Source of the DNA: an uncultured Clostridia bacterium
Lineage (GTDB): Bacteria; Bacillota; Clostridia; Christensenellales; UBA1242
Direction of reading: 5' to 3'
NCBI GenBank assembly: GCA_944382715.1
Contig: CALWNC010000002.1
Location: 134,738-198,737 of the forward strand
Length of the DNA: 64,000 bases
Shown here: in pieces, positions 28,977 to 38,688 of the stretch
Numbering within the stretch: position 1 is the stretch's first letter
How the letters are laid out: every line of letters begins with the position of its first letter
The notes under the pieces: model-generated
Seen by the model: only the letters and a program-made list of their open reading frames with translations
What the model was told of the DNA's origin: nothing
The model's database searches: none
Made by a program: the position numbers and the translations under genes

Positions 28977-29672
28977 ATGGAAGATATGTTTAATTCTCTA
29001 ATTGTGCTTGATGGCTCAATTGAGGTTTGGAAGTTTTTAGTTAGGTTATTCCTTTCAATACTTGCTGGTTTTCTGCTTGGACTTGAGAGTCGTTCAAGGT
29101 CAAAAGATGCGGGTATTAAAACACACACAATTTTGTGCATGACGGCATGTTTATTGATGATAATTTCAAAATATGGCTTTTATGAACTGGGTAGCATTGA
29201 AGGTGTTTCATATGATTCTTCAAGAGTTGCTTCAACTATCATATCAGGATTGTGTTTTCTTGGTGCAGGAATGTTATTTTTTAAGCAAGACTCAATTAAG
29301 GGACTTACTACTGCCGTTGGTATGTGTTTAACAATTACGATAGGTATGTGCTTTGGTTCAGGACTGCTTGTTACTGGTGCATTTGTAACGGCAATTGCAC
29401 TTATATTGCAATTTGTTTTACATCAAGAGTTTGGAATCTTTAAGAGTAATAAACAAATATTAGTTAGAGCTGATTTTGTCCTAGAAGAAAATTATATTGA
29501 ACATTTTAAAAAACTCTTTGGTATTAATAAATTTCTTAATATGAAAATTGTTAAAGAGCCAGAAAGGGAAGTAGCAGAAGTTGAATTTTACTGCTCGGCA
29601 AGTTTAACTAATGAAGAACTTGCAGAAATGGTAAAGAATGAACCACAAATAATAATGATAAAGATTTATTAA
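28977..29672 (+). CDS. MgtC/SapB family membrane protein
   Basis: The 231-residue protein has four to five N-terminal membrane segments and a C-terminal cytoplasmic ACT-like region. Family signatures are LAGFLLGLESRSRSKDAGIKTHTILCMTAC (the arginine-rich loop and following helix, about 20-55), RVASTIISGLCFLGAGM at about 83-99 and GLTTAVGMCLTITIGMCFGSG. MgtC proteins act in survival under low Mg2+ or in hosts, in part by inhibiting membrane ATPase activity; some SapB relatives have unknown roles. AGGGAGA precedes the ATG. Confidence 0.85.
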   Translation: MEDMFNSLIVLDGSIEVWKFLVRLFLSILAGFLLGLESRSRSKDAGIKTHTILCMTACLLMIISKYGFYELGSIEGVSYDSSRVASTIISGLCFLGAGMLFFKQDSIKGLTTAVGMCLTITIGMCFGSGLLVTGAFVTAIALILQFVLHQEFGIFKSNKQILVRADFVLEENYIEHFKKLFGINKFLNMKIVKEPEREVAEVEFYCSASLTNEELAEMVKNEPQIIMIKIY

Positions 29673-29982
29673 TGAAAGAAATTCATACAAAAAAACAGAA
29701 TTATTTTATTAATTTAAAGTTAGGTTATTTATAAGTTTTTTAAATTAAATAAAAATTGTATATTATACATTTAACGAATAAAAAAAGATAAAAGTCAAAC
29801 AAAGCGAAAGAAACAATAAAGTAAGATATTTCTAAAAAATCATAAAATTAACAAGTTAAAGAGATTTTCAAAAATGAAAATGCTTTATTATAAACTACAA
29901 AAAAAAGAACTATGAGTTTTCATAGTTCTTTTTATTTATAAAATTTTATAGTTAATAAAATTAATTTACCTAAATTTTTGCT
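29673..29982. other. Convergent intergenic region
   Basis: No gene is seen; a bidirectional terminator lies at 29901-29935. Confidence 0.6.
29901..29935. terminator. Bidirectional terminator between mgtC-like gene and LRR paralog 2
   Basis: aaaagaactatga pairs with tcatagttctttt around a 4-base loop, with A/T tracts on both sides. Confidence 0.8.
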
Positions 29983-32900
29983 TTAAATTTCTTTAGATTG
30001 AATTTCAGAAGATGGAGTTTTCTTTGATTTTTTTGTTTCATTTGCCTTCCAAATAACATATTGTTCCATACTACTATCTCCAGAATACGACTTTCCCATT
30101 GTTCCAAATTCAGAATAGTCAATTGCTTTTAAAAGTTTTGAAGAAGGCTTTGCATATTTAACAAGTTGATTGCCTAGATCATTTAAATGTCCGCCAACAT
30201 TAATTTGTTTTAATGGGCTTTCAGGGTGCTCTAAGTTATATTGATTGGCAAACCTATTAACAGCTTCAATATATTTTTCATATATTTTATCATAACAGGC
30301 AATCGTTTCTTCTAAAGTTGGTTTAGAAACAATATTTGAGTTCACCTCAACATTATTAAAAACGCCATAACCTTCTTTTGGGTTTATATAGAGTGTGCTT
30401 TTAGCAATAATTTTTCCAAATTTATTTCTAATAGCAAGGTTTTGTACATTTGGGTGTACTATGCTTGCATGCATAATACTATAGCCTACACCTTCTAAGT
30501 GTGCACAACAAGAACAGAGTTTGCCCAAAATTAAATTAGTAGGATCATTTTTTTCAAGCCATTCAAAAGTAAATTCATTATTTGCAATACTTGTCAAATT
30601 GCCAAGAGTTTCAGCCTGAAGCTTAATGCTCTTATCTGCAAGTTTGTCAATATTTGAAAAAGGCGAGTTTTTGTCTACAACTCTTGTTTTTGTAAGTCTT
30701 GAAGGTACATTTTTTTCAATAAATTCATTATTAATTTGCACTGCAACATCAAAGTCATCTTGACTAGAAAAATAGGGTGAGATTGTACTTGCAATGTGTC
30801 TTGTTTCTGGTGTTACATTCTCAAATTTTTCGTTGTCAAAATACTGTAAAAATTTTTGAATTGTTGGCTTTAATTGTCTTTGCTCACCATGGTTATTAGT
30901 GTTTGTTTCTTGCACGGTTTCAAATTCGTTATAGCACTTTGCAATAAAGCCCGGAAACTTTTTTTCTTCATTAATAAGTTCATCAAATTTACTTAAAAAG
31001 AAATCCGTAAACTCTCTTTTAAAACCAAGCAAGTTCATATCAGAAAATACCACATTAATTTGTTCTATCGAAATATTTTTACTTTCAAGTTTTTTTAGCA
31101 AAAAGCCAATGGTCTTTTGCGCATAATCTACCTTTTTTTCTCCATCTTCAATTGGTTTTGTAAATGCACCAATATTATATAGAAATTTATATGTATTAAA
31201 ATTGAAATTTCCAGTGTCAAAATTTTTAAGTTGTTTAAAAAATGTATAATTATGAGAGTCTAAAAATTTTTCTGTGTCATATAAAGGTAATTCTGATAGA
31301 AATGTGTTGTAAAACTTCCTAATATAAGGATTTTTCTGTTCATTAATTAAAATTTCTTTCTTTTCCCAAGTCTTACCTAAAAATTCCAAGTTAATTCCAT
31401 CGTTTAAGTCAATAGAGTTATTTTCTCTCGTGTTAGAAATTAGGTAACCATTCTCTTTTTTGGTCAGGTATCTAAATTTGTGTGTAGGGAGTGATGAAAG
31501 TGCCTTAAATGAATTTACCGAATTAGGAATAAATAGTGAATTTAATGAAGTGCAGTTTTCAAAGGCAAACTCATCAATTTTTTTTACTGACTCTGGAATA
31601 TTAATTGATTTTAGTGAATAACAGCCACTAAATGCTCCTTTATTAATTCCTTCTATATTATTTGGAAGAGTAATGTTAGTAATACTTTTACAATTTTTAA
31701 ATGCATTCTCATCAATATGAGTTACGCTTTCTGGAATTTCAATATTACTTAAATTTTCGCAACCTTCAAACATAGAATTTGAAATTATCATTAATTTTTT
31801 TGGCAATTTAATCTCTTGTAAGTTTTTACAATTACAAAAAGCAGATTTGCCAATGTAGTCTACATTTTCAGAAATTGATACTTCTTTTAAATTTTCACAA
31901 CCAAGAAACACGCTATGGCCAATAAGGTTTACATTACTTGGGATTTCAATTTTACTTAGTGATGTACAATGAGAAAATGTAAAATCAGAAATTTCATCAA
32001 TTTCAGTTGGCAAACTAATTTCTTTAAGGCTCTTACAAGATTCAAAAGCACCTATACCAATTTGATGCACTTTTTTTGGAATATTAATCTTTTCAAGTTT
32101 TTCACAGTTATAAAATGCATGACTAGAAATTAGTTGAATTGAATTAGGAATTTTTAATTCAACAAGGTTAGTACAATCTTTAAAAGTTTTTACTGGTATG
32201 TAATGAATACTGCTAGGAAGATTAACTATTTTTAAATCTTTGCACTTCTCAAATACTGAATTACCAAACTCAATTACACTATTAGGAATGGTGATTTCTG
32301 TAAGTCCACTATTTGCAAACGCAAAATCATGAATTGCAATAATTGAATTGCTAAGATTAAAGTTTTTTAGCGAAGGGCAGTCAGAAAACATTCCCTTTGA
32401 TATGTAACTAAGGCTAGCTGGTAGTGAAACTTCTTTAAGATTTTTACAGCCAGCAAAAGTATAATCTTCAATGTCGTTTATACTTTCAGGAAGAGTTATT
32501 TCTGTTAAACCACTTTTATAAAATGCCTTTCTCCCAAGACTCCTTAAATCTTGTGGCAAATTAATAGATTTTAAACTTGAACATTCTTCAAATGCTGACT
32601 CACAGATAAATTTTAATGACTGAGGAAGTTTTATATCTTTTAATTTATCACAATTCATAAAAACAAAAGCTTGCATAGTAGAGATGCCTTCTGGAATTGA
32701 AATTGTAGATAAATTTTTACAATACATAAATGCAGAAGCTCCTATTGTTTTCAGGTTTTTAGGAAGCTTAATTTTATTAAGTGAACTACAATTTTCAAAA
32801 GCAGATTCCTCAATAAATTCTACACTGTCGGGAATATTAATCCTTTTTAAATTAAAACAGCCATGAAGAAGATTGTCACTTATTTTATTAAGATTATTTG

Positions 32901-33171
32901 GAAGTTTAATAGATTTAAGTCTATTACAGTATTGAAATGCAGAAGATTCGATTGTTTCGACAGAATCGGGGATAGTTACATTTGTCAAATATTTACAATT
33001 AAAAAATGCAGACATTCCAATTGATTTTAGAGTTTTGGGAAACTTTATAGACTTAATATAATGTCTGGCAAAACATTCCTCACCAATGTGAGAAATGTTA
33101 GGTGGAACAATGTAGTTTTCTTCATCTCTATTAGTATTATCAAATGATAGTGTATTGCTTGTTTCGTTCAT
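29983..33171 (-). CDS. BspA-like LRR protein with conserved C-terminal CxCCxH domain (paralog 2)
   Basis: The ATG at 33171 lies 6 bases after GGAG, so it is preferred over a TTG four codons upstream; the product has 1062 residues. Residues ~20-550 carry about 22 TpLRR repeats. The conserved block follows: EQKNPYIRKFYNTFLSELP, HNYTFFKQL, QETNTNNHGEQRQLKPT, FTFEWLEKNDPTNLILGKLC, CSCCAHLEGVGYSIMHAS, IIAKSTLYINPKEGYGVFNN, LKQINVGGHLNDL and YSGDSSMEQYVIWK. The N-terminus departs from the other paralogs: it lacks the MxIxNGxL opening and has an acidic, Asn-rich stretch. There is no export signal. It is the last gene of the minus-strand array and probably has its own promoter. Confidence 0.8.
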   Translation of the reverse strand: MNETSNTLSFDNTNRDEENYIVPPNISHIGEECFARHYIKSIKFPKTLKSIGMSAFFNCKYLTNVTIPDSVETIESSAFQYCNRLKSIKLPNNLNKISDNLLHGCFNLKRINIPDSVEFIEESAFENCSSLNKIKLPKNLKTIGASAFMYCKNLSTISIPEGISTMQAFVFMNCDKLKDIKLPQSLKFICESAFEECSSLKSINLPQDLRSLGRKAFYKSGLTEITLPESINDIEDYTFAGCKNLKEVSLPASLSYISKGMFSDCPSLKNFNLSNSIIAIHDFAFANSGLTEITIPNSVIEFGNSVFEKCKDLKIVNLPSSIHYIPVKTFKDCTNLVELKIPNSIQLISSHAFYNCEKLEKINIPKKVHQIGIGAFESCKSLKEISLPTEIDEISDFTFSHCTSLSKIEIPSNVNLIGHSVFLGCENLKEVSISENVDYIGKSAFCNCKNLQEIKLPKKLMIISNSMFEGCENLSNIEIPESVTHIDENAFKNCKSITNITLPNNIEGINKGAFSGCYSLKSINIPESVKKIDEFAFENCTSLNSLFIPNSVNSFKALSSLPTHKFRYLTKKENGYLISNTRENNSIDLNDGINLEFLGKTWEKKEILINEQKNPYIRKFYNTFLSELPLYDTEKFLDSHNYTFFKQLKNFDTGNFNFNTYKFLYNIGAFTKPIEDGEKKVDYAQKTIGFLLKKLESKNISIEQINVVFSDMNLLGFKREFTDFFLSKFDELINEEKKFPGFIAKCYNEFETVQETNTNNHGEQRQLKPTIQKFLQYFDNEKFENVTPETRHIASTISPYFSSQDDFDVAVQINNEFIEKNVPSRLTKTRVVDKNSPFSNIDKLADKSIKLQAETLGNLTSIANNEFTFEWLEKNDPTNLILGKLCSCCAHLEGVGYSIMHASIVHPNVQNLAIRNKFGKIIAKSTLYINPKEGYGVFNNVEVNSNIVSKPTLEETIACYDKIYEKYIEAVNRFANQYNLEHPESPLKQINVGGHLNDLGNQLVKYAKPSSKLLKAIDYSEFGTMGKSYSGDSSMEQYVIWKANETKKSKKTPSSEIQSKEI

Positions 33172-33284
33172 AGCTAACTCCAATTTATTACTATTTATAA
33201 TATGCTTTGAATTTGATTTTTTATTTTAAATGTAAAATATTATTAAAATTACATAAAAATATACATTATAAAAAATATTTTAAT

Positions 33285-35030
33285 TTAAATGTCTTTTTCA
33301 TTTTCTGATGAAAGTTGTTCCATCATTAATTCCATTATGTGTTTATTTGACCAAACAATATATTGCCTTCCACTACTATCCCCATTATAGCAGTGAGTAG
33401 AAATTCCAAATTTACTATAATCAATGGCTTTTAAGAGTTCTTGTGATTCAAGGTTATTGGTTTCAATTTCAGAAATTAAATCATTATGCGACATACCAAC
33501 ATTAATTTGTTTAAGGGGTTTATCCTTATGTTCTTTGTTATAATGCTCAGCGAACTCCGTAATTCCCAGTATAAATTTTTGATAAATTTTACTACGAGAT
33601 TGCTGTGTAGAAATATTTGTATTCACCTCAACATTATTGCAAACCCCATATCCCTCTTTTTTGTTTACATAAAGAGTGGATTTCGCTACAATTTCTCCTT
33701 TTTCATTACGAATTATTAAGCTTTGAACATTTGGGTGAGCCATGCTGGCGTGCATAATTCCATATCCTGCACCCTCTAGATGAGAACAGCAAGAACATAA
33801 TTTGCCAAGTATGAAATTTTGAGGATCATTTTTTTCAAGCCAGTCAAAAGTAAATTCATTTTCTGCAATATCGGTCATATTTTTTAATGTTTGTGCTTGA
33901 AGTTTTTGAATTACTTTAGCAATATCATCAATATTTTTAAAAACATCTTTTTCAGATAGGTGAGATGATAAAATATTGTTAGGAATTTGATTTGTAATTT
34001 GTTCATTATGAATATTTACTGCATGGTCAAAACTTTGTTGTTTTGAAAAGTATGGTTTTATTGTATCGGCAATTTCCCTTGTTTCTTCAGTAATGCCCTC
34101 AAAAGCATTGGTTTCAAAATAGTCCACAAATTTTTTAACGGTTGGTTTTAATTGCCTTTGACTTCCACGGTCACTAGTGTTGGTTTTTTGAATTTCGTTA
34201 AAATAGTTGTAGCAGTTAGCAATAAAATCTATCCCACAAGGAAATTTTCTATCTAATGTTCCAAAATAAAGTTCATCAAAGTTTGATATGAAAAAATCCG
34301 TAAATTCAGGCTTTAAACCATCTGTATTAGCAGAGGCAAACAACCTTCCTAAATTTCTAGCAGTAATATCCAAATCTCTTGCTAAAATCAAACCACTTTT
34401 ATCAAGTCTAGATAGTAAATATTCAGAAACTATTTGGGAATAATTAATTGTTTTTCCGTTTTTATTTATTGGAGTGCTAAAAACTCCCAAGTTATAAAAA
34501 CATTTATAAACATTTTTTATGAGAGTTCCAAAACTCTGTGCACTTGGATTTTCTATATTTAGTTTTTTTACAAGTTGTTTAAAAAATGTAAAATTGTGAG
34601 ATTTTAAAAAGTTTTCAATTTGCTCTTGACTCAGTTCAATGTTATTGAATAAAAAAGACTTATAAAAATAGCGAATATCTTTATTTCTTTGCTCATTTAA
34701 TAAATTTTTATTTAATGGTAAAAATTTCCTTACATCTTCTAAATCTAGTTTAAAATCCCTAAATGGAATAGAACCACTAATAGGAGAAAAAGTAATTACA
34801 GGCAAATAGTCATTGTCTGTAAATGAAATATAAGATGGTTTATTTATTAATTTGTCAGAGAGAATTACAAGTGATCTTATTGAACTTGGAAAGTTAATTC
34901 TTTCTATATTTTGTTTTACCCGGTCCAAAAAATTACTGTCTACATATAAAATTCCTTCTGGGATATCTAGTACACCATTTACAATATCTTTGTCATTAAC
35001 TGAAATTAATTTTCCATTATAAATATCCAT
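33285..35030 (-). CDS. Paralog 3: conserved CxCCxH domain with almost no LRRs
   Basis: The 581-residue protein keeps the family N-terminal cap (MDIYNGKLISVNDKDIVNGV, LDIPEGI) and one degenerate repeat (IERINFPSSIRSL), then goes directly into the conserved block (NEQRNKDIRYFYKSFLFNNI, HNFTFFKQLVKKLN, QKTNTSDRGSQRQLKPT, FTFDWLEKNDPQNFILGKLC, CSCCSHLEGAGYGIMHAS, IVAKSTLYVNKKEGYGVCNN, YNGDSSGRQYIVWS). It shows that the conserved block stands as an independent unit without an LRR array. The frame is intact over its full length. AGGTG precedes the ATG. The missing repeats may reflect internal deletion by repeat recombination. Confidence 0.75.
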   Translation of the reverse strand: MDIYNGKLISVNDKDIVNGVLDIPEGILYVDSNFLDRVKQNIERINFPSSIRSLVILSDKLINKPSYISFTDNDYLPVITFSPISGSIPFRDFKLDLEDVRKFLPLNKNLLNEQRNKDIRYFYKSFLFNNIELSQEQIENFLKSHNFTFFKQLVKKLNIENPSAQSFGTLIKNVYKCFYNLGVFSTPINKNGKTINYSQIVSEYLLSRLDKSGLILARDLDITARNLGRLFASANTDGLKPEFTDFFISNFDELYFGTLDRKFPCGIDFIANCYNYFNEIQKTNTSDRGSQRQLKPTVKKFVDYFETNAFEGITEETREIADTIKPYFSKQQSFDHAVNIHNEQITNQIPNNILSSHLSEKDVFKNIDDIAKVIQKLQAQTLKNMTDIAENEFTFDWLEKNDPQNFILGKLCSCCSHLEGAGYGIMHASMAHPNVQSLIIRNEKGEIVAKSTLYVNKKEGYGVCNNVEVNTNISTQQSRSKIYQKFILGITEFAEHYNKEHKDKPLKQINVGMSHNDLISEIETNNLESQELLKAIDYSKFGISTHCYNGDSSGRQYIVWSNKHIMELMMEQLSSENEKDI

Positions 35031-35356
35031 ATGACACCTAAGTTATTTTTATATTATATAATATATTAATTATAAAATAAATTAAGCAAAATAACAATAC
35101 CTAATCTAAATTTTTATAAAAAAACCTTTCTTTGAAAGCTCAAAGAAAGGTTAAAAATACTGTTAAAATGTTAAAAGAATTTTATAATAAATTTTTCAAA
35201 TGGAATTTAGTAATATTAAACTATAATTAATTACCAATTTTAAATTTAATTATTAATTTATGTAGAAAAAAATTAAAGATACCAAGAACAGTAAGTAAAG
35301 TGATTTTAAAACTATTTTGTTAATTAGCAAAGCATTAAAAATATTTAGTAAGCAGT
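35031..35356. other. Intergenic region between paralogs 3 and 4
   Basis: It holds the terminator of paralog 4 (35123-35152) and otherwise AT-rich sequence that probably includes the promoter of paralog 3. Confidence 0.5.
35120..35152 (-). terminator. Terminator downstream of paralog 4
   Basis: aacctttctttga (35123-35135) pairs perfectly with tcaaagaaaggtt (35140-35152). Read on minus it is followed by seven T. It lies about 200 bases past the stop. Confidence 0.8.
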
Positions 35357-38300
35357 TTAACTAAGTTCTTTTTCTATTTGATTTTCTTTATTTTCTTGTT
35401 CTTCTAAAGGTAAATCCTTGTTTTTCCATACAGTAGATTGTATTTCATAACTGTCACCGGGATAAGATAGCATGCCTCTACCAAAGGTGGCATAGTTAAG
35501 TGGAACAAGCTTATTATTTGTCGTGCCATTATAGAATGCAATTTCAGTTCCAATATCATTTAAGTGCATACCAACATTAATTTGTTTTAATGGATTATCC
35601 TTGTGTTGTTTGTTATAGTTTTCAGCAAATTCATTGAGACCTAACATAAATTTTTGATAGATTTGGTTTCTGAGGTTTGGATTAGAATCATCGTTTATTA
35701 GGTTATTAACTTCAACATTATTAAATACACCATAACCTTCTTTTTCATTAATGTAAAGTGTTGATTTTGCTACAATCTTTCCATTTTTATCTTTTATTAC
35801 CAAATTTTGTACGTGTGGGTGAACAATACTTGCATGCATAATGCCATATCCAGCACCTTGTAGGTGAGCACAACATGAACAGAGTTTGCCAAGTATTAAA
35901 TTTTTAGGGTCATTTTTAGAAAGCCATTCAAATGTAAATTCGTTATCGGCAATATTTGTCATTTCTTCAAGAGTATTGAGTTGTAGTGTTTTAATTTTCT
36001 CTTCATAGTCATCAATGGTTTTAAATACATCACTCTCTTTAAGTGGTTTACCTAAGATATGATCTGGAACATTATTTTTCTTCTTTTCATTCATAATTTC
36101 AACAGCGTAATCAAATGCATCTTGGTCTTTAAAGTATGCACCAACCTCATCGGCAATTGGTTTAGTTTCTGGAGTAATGCCATCAAATTTAATTTCCTTA
36201 AAATAGTCAAGGAATTTTTGTATTGTTGGCTTGAGTTGTCTTTGACCACCGTGATTGTTAGTATTAGTTGCCTGTACTGCCTCAAAGTTGTTGTAAGCTT
36301 TTGCAGTAAATTGAGGGACATAATATCTATAATCATGAGTTATTTTAGTAAAATTTTCCAAATAAAAGTCTGTAAATTCTTTTTTAAATCCATATGGTTT
36401 CATTCCAAAGAAAATATTTAAAACTTGGTTATTTGATAGTTCTTTTTCTTCAATTTCTTGAAGTAAAAAATTAGTAACCTTTTGTGAATAATCTATTATT
36501 TTACCATTATAATTTGCAGGAGGTTCAAATACACCAAGGTCATAAAGTGCTGTATAAAATATATTTTTAGACTCATCTGTCAAAAAGGTGTCTAATCTTT
36601 TGTGAAGTTGTTTGTAAAATTTAAATGTATGATTTTTAGCAAATTCTTCTATTTTTTCATCTGGAAGTTCGGATAACAATATATTATAAAAACTAGCAAT
36701 TTGTTCAGATTTTTGTTCATTATAGGTATCTTTATTATTTGAATAGCATTTTGAGAAGAGTCCAAGGTTTATTTTAATTGATTGAAGAGGCAATGAATTT
36801 TCTGATGGGGAACTGGTAAGATAAAAACCACCATTTCCCTGAACATAATGTGTAAACATTTCTTTGTTTGTTGAATCTACATTTAATTCTTTTGGAATAG
36901 ATTTGATTGAGTCTGGAATAAATATAGAAGTTAAATTATTTGACCAATTAAAAGCATAAGATGCAATAGTTTTTATTGAATTTGGCAATTCTAAGTTTGA
37001 AAGTTTTTCACAACAACTAAAAGCATAACCTCTAATATCTTCAAGCGTTGAAGGTAGATTTACATTTTTAAGATTTGAACAATATTCAAAACAGCTATTA
37101 CCAATGACCTTTAAATTTTCTGGAAGAGTGATTTCTTTTAGTGATTTACAGAGGTTAAAACAACCATATCCGAGTTCAGTTAAATTATCACCCCTAAATG
37201 TAACTTTTGATAGTAGGTCACAATTGCTAAATGCACTAGGTTCAAGAGTTCTTAAGTTTTTTGGTAACTCAATTTCAGTGATACCTGTAGAATGAAAGGC
37301 ATTTTCTCCAATTTCAGTAATGCTATCTGGCAGACTTATATTGTTTAATGAGTTACAATCATAAAAACATAGTCCTCCAAGTTTTTCAACATCACCTAAT
37401 ATAGTTACATTCTTTAATTTCGCACAGTTGGAAAATGCCGAATTTCCAATAATTTTTGTATTGTCAGAAATAACAACAGAGTTAAGATTTCTACAGTTAG
37501 AGAAAGTATTTTCACTAATTTCTGTTAAATTTTTAGGCAAAATTATATTTTTGAGTTTATTACAATGATAAAAAGCATTCACTCCAATACGAGAAACATT
37601 ATCAGGAATATTAATTTTTTTTAAAGCAATGCAAGTATTAAATGCACTATTATTTATTGATTCTAAATTTTCTGGTAATTCAATATTTCTTAAGTTTATG
37701 CAAGCATAAAAACATTCTTCGCTAAGTGTTTTTACTAATGATGGAATTTTTATTGATTTTATTGCACAATTTGAAAAGCAACCTTTACCTAATGACTCTA
37801 AATTTTCAGGCAGTTTAATATTGCTTAATTTATAGCAATTTGCAAATGCGTAATTTTCAATAGACTTTAAGTTATTTGGCAAATCAACTTTTTTTAACTT
37901 AGTACAATACTCAAAAGTAAATGGGTTGATTGTTTCTATTGTTTCTGGAATTTTAATAGATTCAAGTGATTTGCAATTATAAAAAGCCCCTTCTCCAATA
38001 GTTTTTAGTTTATTTGGCAAAGTAATAGATTTCAAAAGTGCACAGTCCCTAAAAGCGTTATTGCCAATAGTTTCCAAACCTTCAGGAATTTCTACTAATT
38101 TAAGTTTACCACAATATCTAAAAGCATTTTCACCAATGGTCTTTAGGTTTTTTGGGAGTTTAACATTTTCAATTTCTACAAAAAACTCAAAAGCACTATC
38201 TTCAATTTCTTCAAGAGATTCAGGGAATTGAATTGAAGTAATATGCTGGTTTATATTACTTTTAAGGGAAGCAAATGCCGATGAACTAATCTTCTTTACT

Positions 38301-38377
38301 CCTTCTGGAATAACGATAGAGCCATTTACTAAATCCGACTTTACATAGCTTTTCAAAATTCCATTTTCAATTTCCAT
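35357..38377 (-). CDS. BspA-like LRR protein with conserved C-terminal CxCCxH domain (paralog 4)
   Basis: The 1006-residue protein starts MEIENGILKSYVKSDLVNGS with AGGAG 6 bases before the ATG. About 21 TpLRR repeats (residues ~18-520) precede the conserved block: GGFYLTSSPSENSLPLQSI, EQIASFYNILLSELP, QATNTNNHGGQRQLKPT, FTFEWLSKNDPKNLILGKLC, CSCCAHLQGAGYGIMHAS, IVAKSTLYINEKEGYGVFNN, LKQINVGMHLNDI and YPGDSYEIQSTVWKN. The last motif departs from the YNGDSSxxQYVxWK of the others. It has no export signal. A promoter sits at 38481-38509 and a strong terminator downstream, so it is probably transcribed alone. Confidence 0.8.
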   Translation of the reverse strand: MEIENGILKSYVKSDLVNGSIVIPEGVKKISSSAFASLKSNINQHITSIQFPESLEEIEDSAFEFFVEIENVKLPKNLKTIGENAFRYCGKLKLVEIPEGLETIGNNAFRDCALLKSITLPNKLKTIGEGAFYNCKSLESIKIPETIETINPFTFEYCTKLKKVDLPNNLKSIENYAFANCYKLSNIKLPENLESLGKGCFSNCAIKSIKIPSLVKTLSEECFYACINLRNIELPENLESINNSAFNTCIALKKINIPDNVSRIGVNAFYHCNKLKNIILPKNLTEISENTFSNCRNLNSVVISDNTKIIGNSAFSNCAKLKNVTILGDVEKLGGLCFYDCNSLNNISLPDSITEIGENAFHSTGITEIELPKNLRTLEPSAFSNCDLLSKVTFRGDNLTELGYGCFNLCKSLKEITLPENLKVIGNSCFEYCSNLKNVNLPSTLEDIRGYAFSCCEKLSNLELPNSIKTIASYAFNWSNNLTSIFIPDSIKSIPKELNVDSTNKEMFTHYVQGNGGFYLTSSPSENSLPLQSIKINLGLFSKCYSNNKDTYNEQKSEQIASFYNILLSELPDEKIEEFAKNHTFKFYKQLHKRLDTFLTDESKNIFYTALYDLGVFEPPANYNGKIIDYSQKVTNFLLQEIEEKELSNNQVLNIFFGMKPYGFKKEFTDFYLENFTKITHDYRYYVPQFTAKAYNNFEAVQATNTNNHGGQRQLKPTIQKFLDYFKEIKFDGITPETKPIADEVGAYFKDQDAFDYAVEIMNEKKKNNVPDHILGKPLKESDVFKTIDDYEEKIKTLQLNTLEEMTNIADNEFTFEWLSKNDPKNLILGKLCSCCAHLQGAGYGIMHASIVHPHVQNLVIKDKNGKIVAKSTLYINEKEGYGVFNNVEVNNLINDDSNPNLRNQIYQKFMLGLNEFAENYNKQHKDNPLKQINVGMHLNDIGTEIAFYNGTTNNKLVPLNYATFGRGMLSYPGDSYEIQSTVWKNKDLPLEEQENKENQIEKELS

Positions 38378-38688
38378 AAGTTCTCCTTTTTTTGCTTTGA
38401 AAATTAATGTTCAGGTTATAAATTAAAATATCTATTTTGTTTTTTAAAATGCCATTAAGCAAAAAATTTTTATATTTTTTATTATATCATAAAACAGTTG
38501 TCAAATCAATATCATATTTAATTTAATAGTTATACTATCAAAGATAAAATTTTTATATTTTAAAATATTTAATCTTTTTTTTATTAAATTATATAAAAAT
38601 CTAATTGAAATTGCAGTTTTTATAAAATTAAATCACAAAAAGTTATTTATAATTTTTATAAAAGCAATTAAGTTTGTGCGTGACTAAT
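38378..38688. other. Intergenic region between paralog 4 and the broken paralog 5
   Basis: Apart from the promoter at 38481-38509 no gene or terminator is recognised. Confidence 0.5.
38481..38509 (-). promoter_or_regulatory. Promoter of LRR paralog 4
   Basis: On the minus strand TTGATT (38509-38504), 17-base spacer, TATAAT (38486-38481), about 100 bases before the ATG at 38377. Confidence 0.6.
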
